Positions 43,120-43,306 of a stretch of DNA of 43,306 nucleotides are shown here, in pieces; position 1 is the stretch's first letter, and each line of letters begins with the position of its first letter. The stretch covers positions 1-43,306 of the forward strand of contig JAHEKE010000146.1 in the NCBI GenBank assembly GCA_024638505.1, written 5' to 3'. Origin of the DNA: Gammaproteobacteria bacterium (GTDB lineage Bacteria > Pseudomonadota > Gammaproteobacteria > Arenicellales > JAANXG01). Below the pieces are notes generated by a model, which made no database searches, was not told the DNA's origin, and saw only the letters and a program-made list of their open reading frames with translations. A program made the translations under genes and the position numbers.

Positions 43120-43306
43120 TTTGTGTCGTCTCCTTTAGGGGTGAACGTAGGTTCAAGATTCGCTGCGGTTGTAATCGAAGTATTAAAAAGCAGCGAGCAA
43201 AATCAGGTATTGACGCCGTTCGCGGGTCTTAGCATCGGTATAGTGTGCAAACTGACGCGTGCCGTCAAGGTGACGGCGCGCTCGGTTTAGCCACCGACTG
43301 TTGATT
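43120..43306. other. Upstream region of the three-gene helical operon
   Basis: This stretch should carry the promoter of the leftward operon. I see no clear -35/-10 pair and no gene. The right edge of the window cuts it. Confidence 0.3.

Noticed and set aside
41929-43290. Rightward frames opposite the TelA-like and coiled-coil genes
   Set aside because: They are mirror frames of coding DNA, without ribosome sites or recognisable domains.

Overview
The window looks like chromosomal DNA of a gammaproteobacterium, probably marine or otherwise free-living. The evidence is an IscS-type cysteine desulfurase with the same active-site numbering as the E. coli enzyme, a YqjD/YqjE-like envelope pair, a dimethylglycine-dehydrogenase-type oxidase, a PhnA/PhnY phosphonate branch and a DddP-like M24 protein. 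This assignment is inference, because there is no rRNA or other taxonomic marker. I saw no tRNA, rRNA, CRISPR array, insertion sequence or phage module. Several genes need GTG or TTG starts.

Bases 1-9900 look like an accessory region. In order they hold: a truncated GFA-type zinc protein, the tail of a lost gene overlapping a TfdA-like dioxygenase, two similar four-helix membrane proteins, a very large BTAD-AAA-TPR regulator next to a berberine-bridge-type flavin oxidase, a DUF1326 protein and a SAM methyltransferase. The regulator and oxidase are visibly richer in G+C than the genes further right, which suggests transfer.

Bases 10000-17000 are stress and housekeeping genes: a membrane protein, a glutathione S-transferase, and an FAD monooxygenase-like protein downstream of OsmC (with no normal start codon before its FAD motif). 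They are followed by an isolated IscS facing a CRP-type regulator, a small Arg-rich protein and PanE.

Bases 17060-22922 form a phosphonate-centred block. phnA (phosphonoacetate hydrolase) and phnY (phosphonoacetaldehyde dehydrogenase) run rightward. A class II aldolase/adducin protein, a DddP-like M24 protein and a sulfotransferase run leftward from the same intergenic region. The usual partner phnW is absent, so the source of phosphonoacetaldehyde is open.

Bases 23130-26007 hold a leftward run of small envelope and stress genes (a GrlR-like protein, a universal stress protein, small acidic proteins, a holin-like YqjE-type protein and a YqjD-like tail-anchored protein), ending in the remnant of an AI-2E transporter. 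Bases 26144-31914 hold a secreted protein, a ureidoglycolate-lyase-family protein, three tiny single-helix membrane proteins, MetC, a membrane-anchored hydrolase and a PcaC-like protein.

Bases 31987-39475 carry a quinone-oxidoreductase-like enzyme, a DMT transporter overlapping tail-to-tail with an FAD/GcvT oxidase, a small winged-helix protein, DUF1772, a decayed GST, an acidic hypothetical protein and a pirin. Bases 39555-43119 are a compact three-gene operon of helical and coiled-coil proteins (TelA-like, DUF6384-like with one membrane helix, and a coiled coil with a glycine-rich tail), which looks like a dedicated envelope or stress assembly.
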